From assembly GCA_007922225.1 (NCBI GenBank), contig ML679961.1, positions 61,259,430 through 61,323,429 of the forward strand: DNA of 64,000 nt. The letters run 5' to 3'. The notes beneath the pieces were generated by a model. It saw only the letters and a program-made list of their open reading frames with translations. It was not told the DNA's origin and did not search any database. The first letter of the stretch is position 1. Each line of letters begins with the position of its first letter. The DNA is from Emydura subglobosa (taxonomy: Eukaryota > Chordata > Testudines > Chelidae). Below are positions 35,001 through 43,205 of the stretch, in pieces. A program made the position numbers and the translations under genes.

Positions 35001-38000
35001 TCGCCATGTTGCAGTGGCCCCCAAAGAGATGAGCTAGAAAACCTAACTGGTCTTTTCCATCTCTAATTAGTAAAATTATTCTACATTTTTATAGTGGCTT
35101 TCATCCCAAAGTGCATACATTCCCCACTGAAATCCAGCCACCTGCTGCACAATATGCTGAACAGTGGAAGCAGGGACACTTCAGCAAATCTCCTCTTACA
35201 GAAAGTGCCATGGAATATTCAATATCAACATGAGACAGGACAGAAGTTTTTGTTTTTTAAGTCCCTCGGAAAGTTTCACACACAGTACATTGAATGGTGC
35301 TCGGCCTACCTTGGAATAAGAGCTGGGTTGAACTTGTCAACCCTCCTCTCTCCTCCCTCCCCACCCCACCCCGCCAAAAAGAGTGGAGTGTGATTCTTCT
35401 AGGTGTTGCTCTCCAGTTTAATAGCAGTAGTGGATGGGCATTTGCTCCAAGAAGCATCTGCTTAGGAGAAGTAAACATTTCCTTCTCCATTTTTTCCATT
35501 TTAATGTAAATCCCTATTGTGTTCTAGACGGATGGATTTCTGAAAGACAACAACAATGCAGCTCAGCGCTTGTTGGATGGGATGAATTTCATGGCACAGT
35601 CTGTGTCTGAGCTCAGCCTGGGACCCACGAAAGCTGTGACCTCTTGGCTGACGGACCAGATTGCCCCTGCCTACTGGAGACCCAACTCGCAAATCCTGGT
35701 ATGTAGCAGCTGCCATACTTTAATGCTGTTGAGAGAACCTCCTCCCTTTGTTTAGCTGAACATACCCTTCCCTTGACATCTTATCCAAATAATAAAATGA
35801 CAAAGTAACCAGTTAAAAAATAATCCGATAGATTTCAGGTGCCTCTTTTCATATGGATTGCAAACTGCAGCTCATCCACCTCCAGCAGCTCTTCAGAGAC
35901 AATGGCAATGCTCCCTGCTATTCCCGTTCTTGGTTTGGTCTGAGAAAGATCAGATGTCAGATGTCTTGTCCAGCCCTTCTTCCCCAGATGTGAAATTTGT
36001 CCCTTTGTTTTTCTACTGACCATTTCTACTGCTTCAAGTTTGACCCATTCCCACCGTCAATACTGTTGACAAAAATTCAGGCTCCCACAATCCTGTTCTT
36101 GAACATAAAGAATCAAATTTTTGCATTCCACTTTTGCAGGTGCAACAGATTTGGACAGAGTATGAAGCTGGAGATGAATACTTGGCCCTTACAATTCAAT
36201 TAGAAAAAGACTCCCAGCTCCTTTGAGAAAGCATATAAAAGGAATCGGGCAGATGGCTAAAACGGAAATGACCATCTTATCTTTGTTTCCCAAAACCTTC
36301 AAATATCCACAGTTCAATTGCCAGTCTTGTAGGCATCCAAGAAAGCATAGCTGTAACGATTCACAGCTGTGACCACAGGGATCATGGTAAAGCTGCTGAT
36401 CTAGGCACAGCATGCTTGTATTCCCATGGATCCCTTCTCTGGATATGAAGTCATGGAACCAGAAGGACAAAGCTGGCACCACTCAGAGTGCTGTCTCTGC
36501 CCATGACACTTCAGTGAAAGGCATCAAAACATTTCTGCGGTATAAGTACAGATCAGTTAACTGTGAGACTTAAAATACTTTCCCCATTCATGCAGGATCC
36601 AGTCACTTTCATGGGTGCCACAGCCCCTGCCATCTTGCGATCCAGCTCTCTCATGCTTTCCTTATCTAATTAGGAAAATCATATTAATAGTTTCTCTTTC
36701 TGTTTTGTCTTGTTTAGAATTGCAACAAGTGTGGCACGTCCTTTAAAGACAATGATACTAAACATCACTGTCGGGCCTGCGGGGAGGGCTTCTGCGATGG
36801 CTGCTCTTCCAAGACTCGCCCTGTCCCTGAGCGGGGCTGGGGACCAGCCCCAGTGAGAGTGTGTGACAACTGCTATGACAGCAGGGGCATCCAGTTAGGT
36901 AATCCTGACCTGACTGTGCTAGTTCTGGGAATGGAAAGAAATTCTCCACCTTCCTGTCAGTATTAACCACATGTTGTGTCTGAAATCTTAGCACTGACTC
37001 CTTTTTATCGAAAGCCCCGTTCCAGGGCAGGATGTGAACTTGGCCCATAAATTGATCCAGCCTCCCAACTGATGCCCTCATAATGGGTGTAGATGGTGCC
37101 ATTCTTTGGGGTTACACACCACCTCAGAGCAGGATTTGAAGTAATGTTTGTAAATGCTTCTGGTGGAGAAAGCAGATGAACTCCGAGAGAACTTTTTTTT
37201 TTTATTGCAAATACCATTCACAAGAAATTACTGAGAAATCTGATCTCTTGGCAGAATTACTTTTAAAATTGGACTTTATCCCAGTATACCAGAAGGCAAC
37301 GACATCTCCTACTGGTGGGGAGATAGCAGACCATATCTTGTCCACTTGGGTGGAGGAAATGTGTAACAGTGAAAGTCATGCAAATTTCCCAAGTGAGGGC
37401 GGGATGGATGTGAAATAAAGGTGGTGTGGCGTTTGCATGCACTGGGTTGCCAGAGAGCCCCAGACCTGTGCTAGGTGCCGCACCTAGCCAAGTTACCTGG
37501 GTTTAACATTAGTTAACTGAGACTTGGCAGGAACTGTGCCTTGAGTTTTGAAGCATAACTCTTCTGTCATGCAGATGTGCCCGAATCACAGACAGAGGAG
37601 GAAGGTGGGACGCTGATCGCCAGGAAGGTTGGTGAGGCGGTGCAGAACACTCTTGGGGCTGTGGTCACTGCCATAGACATCCCACTAGGTGGGCACTCTT
37701 TCCTTCCAGTTGTTTTTATATCTAGGAACATTTTGGTTACATATGTCAGAGCTGTTTGTTAAACTTCAGTGCTTGAAATGAGCTGGCATAGCATACTAAC
37801 ACATCTTACCCCAGTGTGCCAATATAGGTTAAGGGTCCCCCTCCTGACATCTGCTGGGCCCTGGTCTCGCTCTCTACACTTCCTCTACTTTCTCAGCTTT
37901 TTTTTCCCCTCCCAGTTTACACCACCTTATTTTTATTCTCTCCACAGTGGAGCATCATAGATGCTTGAGTTCTGAGTAACTCTTCTTCCTCTGATACGCC

Positions 38001-39824
38001 AGTAGGGTTGTTGCAATGATCTGCCAGACTCAGTTTCCAAGACTGTACTTAAAAAATTGTGGTCAAACTATGAGGCATTCTATCAGGTTTTTCAGAGGTT
38101 CTGAGTGCCTGCAGCTCCGGTTGACATAATTGGGATCTATGGGTGCTCAGCACTGCAAATCAAGACCAAGAAATTTAAACATTCAGTAGGTAAATGATGG
38201 GAAAGTAACTGGGAGGATGGTCCTTAATGCTGAACTTAGTACAATGACAGCGTGCTGGTTGTTAGTGCACTGGGTACCAGCCCATGTACTTCAGCAAACG
38301 CCTGGGTTTAAGTGTTGTTCCACAGCTGAACTGTCCTTTGTCCTGGTGACCAAAGTCCCACAGGAGGAAGACCGCAGTGGAGGGTGATGAACCGCATTAA
38401 CCACTGATCAGACCTTCTCTCCATTGCTCTGCCTGGAATTTTGTCAGGCTGGCAGACCTTTTATTAACTAATAAAATGGAAGCAGCAATGAAGTTGCCAG
38501 ATGTTGGTGTTGCCACCATTGTACACATACCTGGAAGAGTGATGGTTACGTTGTTTTGGCCACCCAGTTGAATCACAATGGACTGAAGATAAGGCAGAGA
38601 GAGCCAATGTTCTCTAAATGAGTCGTGGCAGGAGGAGGTGTCCACCCCCACTTGCCCTCAATGGCCTTCTGCAAAGAATGGCAAAAGATTAGCAAAAGTG
38701 GGGCTGTGCTTTCCTTCAAGCCCAGAACCTTTGCCTGTCTTGGCACTCTACGCTGATTGTGGCATCATTCCAGTAAGCCAGGGAGATTTGATCACCCTGT
38801 TCTCTAAGCGACAAGAGTAGGGGTTAAAGAATAATGGCTGCCATTCTTTCACAGTGCAAACTACAAGAAGCTCATGTCATTGTGGGCTGCATGGCCTCCA
38901 GAGATCTATTAGATCTACTTAACTTGGTATGCCAGGCTGAATAAGATTTAATGCAGGAATTTTCATGTTCAGGTCGCTGCTCCAAATCCAGCCAAGGTCA
39001 CTAGTGACCAACAGTTGTAAGCCACTGATAGCTATTGGTGCCTGAGGTGAAATGAACTGCAGTTCTCAGTCTGGTGACTAGTAGATGGGCATCCACATCA
39101 CATGCCATAAATTGGTATCCTGGGTGGTGGTTTTAGCAAAAAGATCTAGGATTGAGTGAGACTTGGAGATCTGGCCCTTGACTTGGTCAGGGTTGAGTGT
39201 GGAGGGGAAGCGTGCAGAGCCACTATGCATGTTGTGCCTATTGTGTGGATAGAGGACTTCATTCTCTAGGGCTACCAAACCAGCTCTAACTAATTAATTT
39301 ATTATTATTGTTATTTATTAAACAATGGTGTAGTGGCGATAGGGTCCCCCTTTTTAAAAAGAACAATTCCATTTAATTGGGTAGGCGCAGAATATGAACA
39401 AATTTGGAATAGCTGCACTACTAGCAGATGCCTGTTAGAATGAAGTGTGCTGTGGGCAGGTCTTAATTTCCTTAATGAGCTCCTTGGATAGGCACAGGCG
39501 TGGTGTGCAGTCCTTGGGTCCTTCCCCTCCTCTTCCTTAGCAAAGAACAGGAGACATTCTAATTGCTCTGGTTCTTTCTAATCCTTTGTAGGGCTTGTGA
39601 AAGATGCTGCCAGACCAGCTTACTGGGTGCCGGATCACGAAATCCTGCACTGCCACAACTGCCAGAAGGAGTTCAACATCAAGCTCTCTAAACACCACTG
39701 TCGCGCCTGCGGCCAGGGATTCTGCGACGAGTGTTCAAATGAGCGCCGAGCGGTCCCCTCCCGCGGATGGGATCATCCAGTGCGAGTCTGTTTTAACTGC
39801 AACAAGAAACCTGGTGATCTTTAA
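7603..39824 (+). CDS. ZFYVE1: ZFYVE1 (DFCP1), double FYVE-domain protein, 11 coding exons
   Basis: Exons 7603-8097, 24865-25369, 26609-26823, 31868-31974, 33372-33480, 34466-34563, 34674-34791, 35528-35698, 36718-36898, 37575-37688 and 39592-39824 join in phase into 2346 nt (781 residues; human is about 777). The protein binds PI3P and marks omegasomes, the ER subdomains where autophagosomes form, and has an NTPase domain. Visible parts are: an N-terminal Cys/His zinc-binding region (residues about 30-140); a P-loop GNTGDGKS (191-198) with DTEG (239-242); a Cys-rich middle region related to ER/omegasome targeting; FYVE 1 (about 600-660); and FYVE 2 (about 712-775). Both FYVE fingers have eight zinc-ligand cysteines and KHHCRACG. 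FYVE 2 has the WxxD motif (WVPD), whereas FYVE 1 has WRPN. The ATG has A at -3. The gene is convergent with DCAF4. Confidence 0.97.
8790..8975 (-). repeat. MIR SINE fragment
   Basis: The reverse-strand MIR pattern is clear: GTACAGATGGGGAAAACAGAGGCACTGGGAGGTGACTTGCCC then GTCACAAAGCAGG, CCAGTCTGATTCCCAGTCCA and ATGCCCTATCCATTATATCA, in quoted pieces separated by short gaps. It lies in the first long ZFYVE1 intron. Confidence 0.75.
9080..10150. repeat. Probable turtle interspersed repeat, class not assigned
   Basis: The stretch resembles, from memory, a family common in turtle DNA, including AAACAAATTTATTAACCACA and TTTTAAGTGATTACAAGTAA at about 9451-9500. I see no coding motif, terminal repeat or target-site duplication. 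The call and its limits are weak. Confidence 0.3.
12220..13770 (+). mobile_element. L2-like LINE relic, ORF2 N-terminal (endonuclease) part
   Basis: Translated pieces in several frames follow the order expected of a vertebrate L2 ORF2. They are: LLISGDICPNPDS (12444-12482); a broken TETW-like motif with RTPHP and GG (about 12640-12750); DHHLVSFS-like text near 13105; and SDFFQEKIDKI in the alternate frame near 13590-13625. Frameshifts and stops break the frame repeatedly, so it cannot encode a working protein. The long open frames here (290 and 162 codons) are leftovers of this element with a C-rich composition. It lies in the sense orientation of ZFYVE1, in its first long intron. Confidence 0.7.
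15081..15365. mobile_element. hAT-type MITE with 8-bp target-site duplication
   Basis: A 285-bp element begins CAGTGTTTCTCAA and ends with its exact complement TTGAGAAACACTG. It is flanked on both sides by CTCTAGGC (15073-15080 and 15366-15373). Short terminal inverted repeats with an 8-bp duplication are diagnostic of hAT transposons. There is no coding capacity. Confidence 0.93.
16788..17000 (-). pseudogene. Possible Harbinger transposase relic
   Basis: An open frame of about 70 codons on the - strand ends FSNCDGAIDGTQVPIRST. The NCxGAIDGTxxPI block matches the first catalytic-Asp region of PIF/Harbinger (HARBI1-like) transposases, where the D of IDGT is catalytic. No start, and no second or third catalytic block, was found. 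Nearby sequence (TGTGTGGATATAGCC near 17093-17107) resembles the end of a MITE. The short match leaves room for chance. Confidence 0.45.
17405..18300 (+). repeat. MIR SINE split by a MITE
   Basis: The 5' MIR part at 17405-17526 (TTAGAGAAGATGG, GAGTCAGGACCCCTGGGTG, GGGCAAGTCATTTCACTTGT) stops at CCTGTCCTATTT. The missing 3' part resumes at 18187 (TCTGTAAAATGGGGGAGGG) and runs to an ATTATTATTATT tail near 18300. The intervening 660 bp is a MITE, so the insertion is younger than the MIR. Confidence 0.8.
17527..18186. mobile_element. Harbinger-like MITE nested in a MIR
   Basis: The ends are imperfect inverted repeats: GGCTGGTCTACATTAC at the left and the complement of GGCCTTGTCTACACTAC at the right. 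The first 180 bp (GACAAAAATGGAGGTGCACACACTG, given here only as a landmark in part, and CTCGTTGAGGTGGTTTTACT) resembles the left end of the ORF-bearing element at 60297. The middle (about 17750-18070) is GC-rich. No clear target duplication is visible. Confidence 0.65.
18776..18890 (-). repeat. Ancient interspersed repeat 3' end (L2/CR1-like), copy 1
   Basis: ATCCCATTGTGCTAGGACCT followed by GTACAAACAT, with an ATAATAATA border, matches the copies at 43075 (same orientation) and 58205 (opposite). The family name is not certain. Confidence 0.5.
19215..19360. repeat. Palindromic interspersed repeat, copy 1
   Basis: CCCACTGAAGTCTATGAGAT and AAGTGTTTGCAGGATCAGGG match the element at 46978-47105. 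That copy also carries the mirrored left end GGATCCTGTAAACACT. The pair suggests a palindromic MITE-like family. Confidence 0.4.
23895..24000 (-). mobile_element. CR1 LINE 3'-end fragment
   Basis: ATTCATAGACTCATAGAAGA followed by TTAGGGTTGGAAGGGATTCC and AGTTCAACCCCCTCCTCAAA is the reverse complement of the conserved CR1 3' end with its ATTCTATGA-type tail. It is a short, 5'-truncated copy. Confidence 0.85.
24595..24646 (+). repeat. Perfect 26-bp tandem duplication
   Basis: The unit beginning GGAGGGCAGGAGTACC occurs twice in direct succession (24595-24620 and 24621-24646) with no mismatch. This is a recent duplication about 220 bp upstream of a ZFYVE1 exon. Confidence 0.95.
24865..25369 (+). 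CDS. ZFYVE1: ZFYVE1 coding exon 2 (P-loop NTPase)
   Basis: Residues 166-333 plus the first base of codon 334. The exon begins GTG (Val166) after TTTTGGAAG, so its GTG is not a start codon. It holds Walker A GNTGDGKS with Lys197, DTEG, and the RTHAD segment. The family's NTPase activity, reported as ATPase in the human protein, depends on the Walker A lysine. The donor is CCG|GTGAGT. Confidence 0.97.
25370..26608 (+). other. ZFYVE1: ZFYVE1 intron, no other feature
   Basis: Mostly unremarkable. A palindromic sauropsid repeat lies at about 26285-26365 (CCAGATTTTCAGAGATACTG with the mirrored GATGCTGAGCATCTCTAAA). Confidence 0.7.
26609..26823 (+). CDS. ZFYVE1: ZFYVE1 coding exon 3
   Basis: It completes Asp334 and encodes residues through 405, from HPSEMPEKLIQDRF to GVIFKALK. 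The acceptor is GGGTATAG| and the donor AAA|GTAAGT. It is the end of the NTPase region. Confidence 0.96.
27300..27800 (+). mobile_element. CR1 LINE 3' region
   Basis: GAAGTATTTCTTCACACAAC, CAACCTGTGGAACTGTTTGC, GGATGTTGTGAAG and a terminal ATGGACCAGCGGTCTGACCC are landmarks of the 3' part of turtle CR1. The copy is in the ZFYVE1 sense direction and 5'-truncated. It ends near TTCCTATTTTCTAA (27790-27803). Confidence 0.85.
28160..29540 (-). mobile_element. L2-like LINE relic, reverse transcriptase part
   Basis: Read on the - strand, frames give RT landmarks in the right order: FSQLGFRPEQGIETALVSL (about 29410-29345), LPEISTWMKSNWLSLKPEK (about 28970-28915), and MISRLDYCNSYLVMKRQTLK (about 28640-28570). 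After these come KACVLIFTVLSGTGPNPLTT and a C-terminal RPWNSLPQEI (about 28270-28240). Stops and frameshifts separate them. It is antisense to ZFYVE1. Confidence 0.8.
29607..29880 (-). mobile_element. CR1 LINE 3' fragment
   Basis: AAGAATGGCCATACTGGCTC, ATGATCCATCTAGCCCAGTA, TCTTCCGACAGTGGCCAATG and GAGGGAATGAACAGAAAAGG are the reverse complement of a turtle CR1 3' region. The first part mirrors the end of the copy at 27300-27800. Confidence 0.85.
31535..31600 (-). mobile_element. Short CR1 end fragment
   Basis: TCATGGAAGTTAGAGATGGA followed by GAGATCATCCAGTCCATCTG resembles the diverged reverse-strand CR1 3' end. It is short and old. Confidence 0.4.
31868..31974 (+). CDS. ZFYVE1: ZFYVE1 coding exon 4
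   Basis: Residues 406-440 plus two bases of codon 441, ALSDRFSGEIPDDQ to SVCLSC. The acceptor is CTGACAG| and the donor TGTGG|GTAAGT. It starts the Cys-rich middle region. Confidence 0.95.
32326..32400. repeat. Imperfect 75-bp palindrome
   Basis: GAAAATTGC (32326-32334) pairs with GCAATTTTC (32392-32400), and GGACTTTATT (32349-32358) pairs with AATAAAGTCC (32368-32377) around a 9-nt loop. A GC-rich stretch follows to about 32575. It may be part of a repeat; the class is unknown. Confidence 0.8.
33372..33480 (+). CDS. ZFYVE1: ZFYVE1 coding exon 5
   Basis: It completes Gly441 and encodes 442-477, CGCKNSMNHAKEGVPHEAKS to YDNRVYTCK. Cys442 replaces a valine that I recall in the human protein. 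The donor is AAG|GTGAGC. Confidence 0.95.
33541..33800. repeat. GC-rich interspersed repeat with long inverted repeat
   Basis: CCCCTCCCCTGAGGTCTC (33670-33687) is perfectly complementary to 33716-33733, with a 28-nt loop. The surrounding CATGTTCCACCCCCACTCCA and GGAGGTGGAGTGGGACCAC are also partly mirrored. The element begins near GGATATAATAGGCTTGGGGA. It lies in an intron of ZFYVE1. Confidence 0.7.
34466..34563 (+). CDS. ZFYVE1: ZFYVE1 coding exon 6
   Basis: Residues 478-509 plus two bases of 510, ACYERGMEVSVVPKT to GLAKYAWS. The acceptor is TTCCAG| and the donor TCAGG|GTGAGT. Confidence 0.95.
34674..34791 (+). CDS. ZFYVE1: ZFYVE1 coding exon 7
   Basis: It completes Gly510 and encodes 511-549, YVIECPNCGVVYRSRQYWF to EIEHVWPG. 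It is only 110 bp downstream of exon 6. The donor is GGA|GTAAGT. Confidence 0.95.
35528..35698 (+). CDS. ZFYVE1: ZFYVE1 coding exon 8
   Basis: Residues 550-606, TDGFLKDNNNAAQRLLDGM to AYWRPNSQIL. The end supplies the N-terminal flank of FYVE 1, with WRPN where a canonical FYVE has WxxD. The donor is CTG|GTATGT. Confidence 0.96.
36718..36898 (+). CDS. ZFYVE1: ZFYVE1 coding exon 9 (FYVE 1)
   Basis: Residues 607-666 plus one base of 667. Zinc-ligand cysteines are 608, 611, 624, 627, 632, 635, 655 and 658; the basic motif is KHHCRACG. The donor is TTAG|GTAATC. Confidence 0.97.
37575..37688 (+). CDS. ZFYVE1: ZFYVE1 coding exon 10 (linker between FYVE domains)
   Basis: It completes Asp667 and encodes 668-704, VPESQTEEEGGTLIARK to VVTAIDIPL, plus the first base of Gly705. 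The N-terminal 8 residues diverge from mammals; the rest is nearly identical. The donor is CTAG|GTGGGC. Confidence 0.95.
37689..39591 (+). other. ZFYVE1: Last ZFYVE1 intron
   Basis: No exon seen. A palindromic repeat of the TTTCAGAGGTTCTGAGTGCC / GGTGCTCAGCACTGCAAAT type lies at about 38085-38170. The remainder has no recognised feature. Confidence 0.65.
39592..39824 (+). CDS. ZFYVE1: ZFYVE1 terminal coding exon (FYVE 2) with stop
   Basis: Residues 705-781, ending CFNCNKKPGDL, with TAA at 39822-39824. Zinc-ligand cysteines are 725, 728, 741, 744, 749, 752, 771 and 774. WVPD (716-719) is the WxxD membrane-binding motif. Confidence 0.97.
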
Positions 39825-42010
39825 CCGCAGCTTCCTGTCTGGGTCCTTCAAAATTCCTTAGGTTCTCAGGGTTAGAAAAAAATATTTGGTCTCCTTTTCA
39901 TCTGTTGCAGCCAGAGTGCATGTTTCTGATCTCCAGCCTGCTCTCATGTTCTAGCCATCCTGGAATGCTGGGAAATGAGCTTGAGTGAGTAAACTGGACC
40001 TTCAGGTTTTAATTGCAAGTTGATTGTGGAAGAAGGGGAGCTCACCTGTAAATGAGCAATCCAAAATCCAGTGTATTTTAATCCAGTTTAAACATCTATA
40101 CATATATCTATATAATTTTAGTATGTTAAGAATGCAGGTGGCTAGTGAAGCTTTGAATATTTCTATTTCAAATAAGAGATGCAGCAGTTCCCTGCTGTGT
40201 TGGGTCGAATTCATAGCCACTGCAGTGCCTTCTAATTCTCCTCTTGAAGCATTTTGCTGATCACATGGTCCTATTGTAAAGGTTTGGACCCTTTGCTGCC
40301 AGGAGGGTCCAAAGCTCCCCAAGTGTTGATGCATGAATCACATCTGATAATGGGAAGGGCCCTGCCTCTGGAAGCTCCACCTCCTGGGACTAAAGGGTTT
40401 GCAAAATCCATTTTAATTGTGGTCACAAATGGTAGTCTGGCAGGTCATGGGACTGCAGTGCAAGGGAGTAGAGGTGAACCTAGCACCAAGGCAGAGACCA
40501 AGCCAGCATTGTTGAAGGGAAAACAAATGATGTGGAAAACGCCAGGGCATCTTTGGTAATAGCCATTTCCACTTCAGCACAAGATCACAAGTTAGCAGGG
40601 CCTCGCTCTTCTTGACCTATGCACTTGGATTTCTTTCTGGAGGACTTTATCTGCTTTATGAGGTTTATCCCAGACTAAGAGGCTTGTGTCCAGAATGAGG
40701 CAAGTGTCAGTTTTCTGGAAGATCTCATGACCTGCAGTCTAGTGTTTGCTAGGTTTACTAAAGTTTTAAGTCCCAAATCCGTGGTGCCACTGATGGTCTT
40801 GCAGATGGGCGCGTAGAAACGGCACAGATTTGACTGTGATCTTTCTTTAAAAAACCAACAACCAAGCCTACAGATCCAACTGGAAAACAGGAATCTCTTC
40901 TCGGCTCTTAGCAAGTGGCACTCACTGGACTCTGCCCTTCCATAAAGGCCTGCATTGAACCACTAAGTCTATCAGCAATGAGCAAACCACTGAGCTTAGC
41001 TGTGATACTTTCCTGTGGATTTTGCCTCTCATGGACAAGAAATAAGAGACCATCATGAACTGAGCATTTGAATTGTGTAGACAAAGGATGTTCCCATGGA
41101 GGAGACTTTTCTCCAAGTGTAGTGGCTGGACACGATACCCTGAAATGATTTAATCCTACCTGTTAAACGTGCCCTTGTGTAGCTCAATGACCAACACCCT
41201 CTTTTAGGACTATATTATTAAATTAACTGCTATAAAAGACTAGACCTTCTGAACAGGTGTGCTAGCTTCATCCTTGTAACTAATTGTTCTTGCTCATTCA
41301 CCCGAAGGAACCTGTTTGCAAAGTGACCACCCCTGGCAGATGTTCCCAGTCTGCACACCGAAGCAGAAATGGAATGTGTTGTAGGAAACCTTTCCTTCTG
41401 GCTACACTTGCCAGAGACTGAGTTGTATTTTGTAATCAAAGGCTGTTATAAGCTGACAGTCACCTCAAGGGGAGGAGGGATAGAAGTGGGTAACAGTCCT
41501 GTCTTTGAAAAGACATTTTACAGCATAGCTCTGTACTTTGAGCTGTTTAATTTTGAATAGGTTGTGGACAATATAGTTAAGATTTGTAGCTGATTTGAAG
41601 GCCATGCCCTGTGTGGCCTCCATGCATGTAGCTTTACTACCATGTTAATGCACAAAGAGAAACCATCCATGACATTCCTTGTATAAAGCCTTCACTTCAG
41701 AGTCTTTGTGTCATTGACTTGTTGAAATTCCGTCCTGCCACAGGAAGGTGTAGCACCTCAGTCCATTTAAGACAAAGTGCTGTCTATGCATTTCTAGCAC
41801 ACACATTGCTGTGGTATCTGAGTGACTGTTGGGATATGGAGTCCAAACCTGACTGAAAGTTCTAGTGCTATGGTGGTGCTGGGATTGTGCTGAGATCTCG
41901 TCAGCAAAGCAAGTTCCCTTTTATTTTGCTTACCTGAAATGGGGTTGATGTCAGTGTCTCTGGACAATGACAAGGGGGAAAATGTGATAACTGAGCATCA
42001 GTAAAATAAA
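39825..42010 (+). other. ZFYVE1: Probable ZFYVE1 3' UTR
   Basis: Non-repetitive sequence follows the stop for about 2.2 kb until a MITE at 42072. The first canonical AATAAA on this strand that I found is at 42005-42010; a weaker ATTAAA lies near 41217. The true end is not determined by the sequence alone. Confidence 0.45.
42005..42010 (+). terminator. ZFYVE1: Candidate polyadenylation signal AATAAA
   Basis: AATAAA lies 2.2 kb after the stop codon. No strong GU-rich downstream element is evident, so this is tentative. Confidence 0.3.
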
Positions 42011-42071
42011 GAAGAGAGCAACAGGTAACCCTATTTAGGGTAACAACAGGAAAGGTAAGAGACTCAGCTAA

Positions 42072-42348
42072 GGCCTTGTCTACACAGAAAAGTTGCACTG
42101 GTTTAACTTACATCACTTTTCAAACTAGTTTAATTAAAGCGGTGCACCTTTCTTTGTGGACTCTTTCAGTTTAAATGGTTTATTTCAGTTTAATTTAAAC
42201 TGGTTCCTAATCCATTTAAACTAATGTGAAATAAATCACTTACACCAGAATAAGAGTGTCTGCATGGGGGTTTGCATCTGTTTAACTAAATCAGTTTAAC
42301 TTCACACTTCAGATTATACTGGTACAACTTTCCTAGGCAGACAAGGCC
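42072..42348. mobile_element. PIF/Harbinger-type MITE with TAA target duplication
   Basis: The element begins GGCCTTGTCTACAC and ends with the complement of GGCCTTGTCTGCC; the inverted similarity continues for about 30 nt. TAA flanks both sides (42069-42071 and 42349-42351). A 3-bp TWA duplication is typical of PIF/Harbinger. It is 277 bp and noncoding. Confidence 0.85.
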
Positions 42349-43074
42349 TAAGTTTTAATGCTGTGTGCTCTCTCTATGAGAGTGCTTGGGTAGAGGGAGA
42401 AAATGAAAAAAGATTATCTGGTTACAAAAGCCTTCCAGGAGAAAAAATGCTGTATACCACTGCTCTAAGCTGTCCACTATAGGCCCTCCCCTTTCCCTAT
42501 TCTGACAGCATTAGGTATCATGATTGTGGGGAGAATAGAGCACAGGCTCTAGTTAGACTTTTCCTTTCCCTGTTCCAAAACGAGAATCAAATTCAAAGTC
42601 CTGCTGTTATGTTGGAATACAGTCCTCAAGAGAAAGCCAGATGTACTAGATGTTACTAGACAGCTCAGCATTAGCTGTTGGTTCAGAACTTTGTTCATTT
42701 CCCAGTGAAGTCAATGGAAGGATTCGTGTTGACTTAAATGGGAGCTGGATCAGGCACTTAAAGGAGATAAATGTGCCTATAGTGCATGCATAAACTGAGC
42801 CCAGTAGAAGCTGGGATTAACAGACTTCTGTGTCTGAGGCATTAGTGTTTCATAAGCAAATGACTTTGAACAACCCCCTCTCCCTTGAACCTAGACAGGG
42901 CTCTGTATTTCTGCAGTCACTTAAGCTAATCTGGAAACAATCTGAAAAATGAGTGTTACCTGCTTAACAATTCAGTGTTAAGTAAGTAATACTGCAGCAT
43001 TCAAGGCAGGAAGTGGAAACCCCATTATGAAGGCATGGGTTTTTATTAGGAAAAGAAGGACTTGAAATAAGCTC

Positions 43075-43205
43075 ATTCTTATTTATTTGTATTACCATAG
43101 CAACCTAGGAGCCCTAGTCATGGACTAGAACCCCATTGTGCCAGGCACTGTACAAACACAGGAGAAAGACGGTGCCTGCCCCAAGCTTACAGTCTAAGCT
43201 TGTGA
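43075..43205 (-). repeat. Ancient interspersed repeat 3' end (L2/CR1-like), copy 2
   Basis: CTTATTTATTTGTATTACCA, CTAGGAGCCCTAGTCATGGA and CCATTGTGCCAGGCACTGTA are in the order expected for the reverse strand of a family whose forward 3' end also appears at 58205-58290. Confidence 0.6.

Noticed and set aside
37176..37418. 80-codon frame in a ZFYVE1 intron as an extra exon
   Set aside because: No homology to ZFYVE1; exons 9 and 10 join in phase without it.
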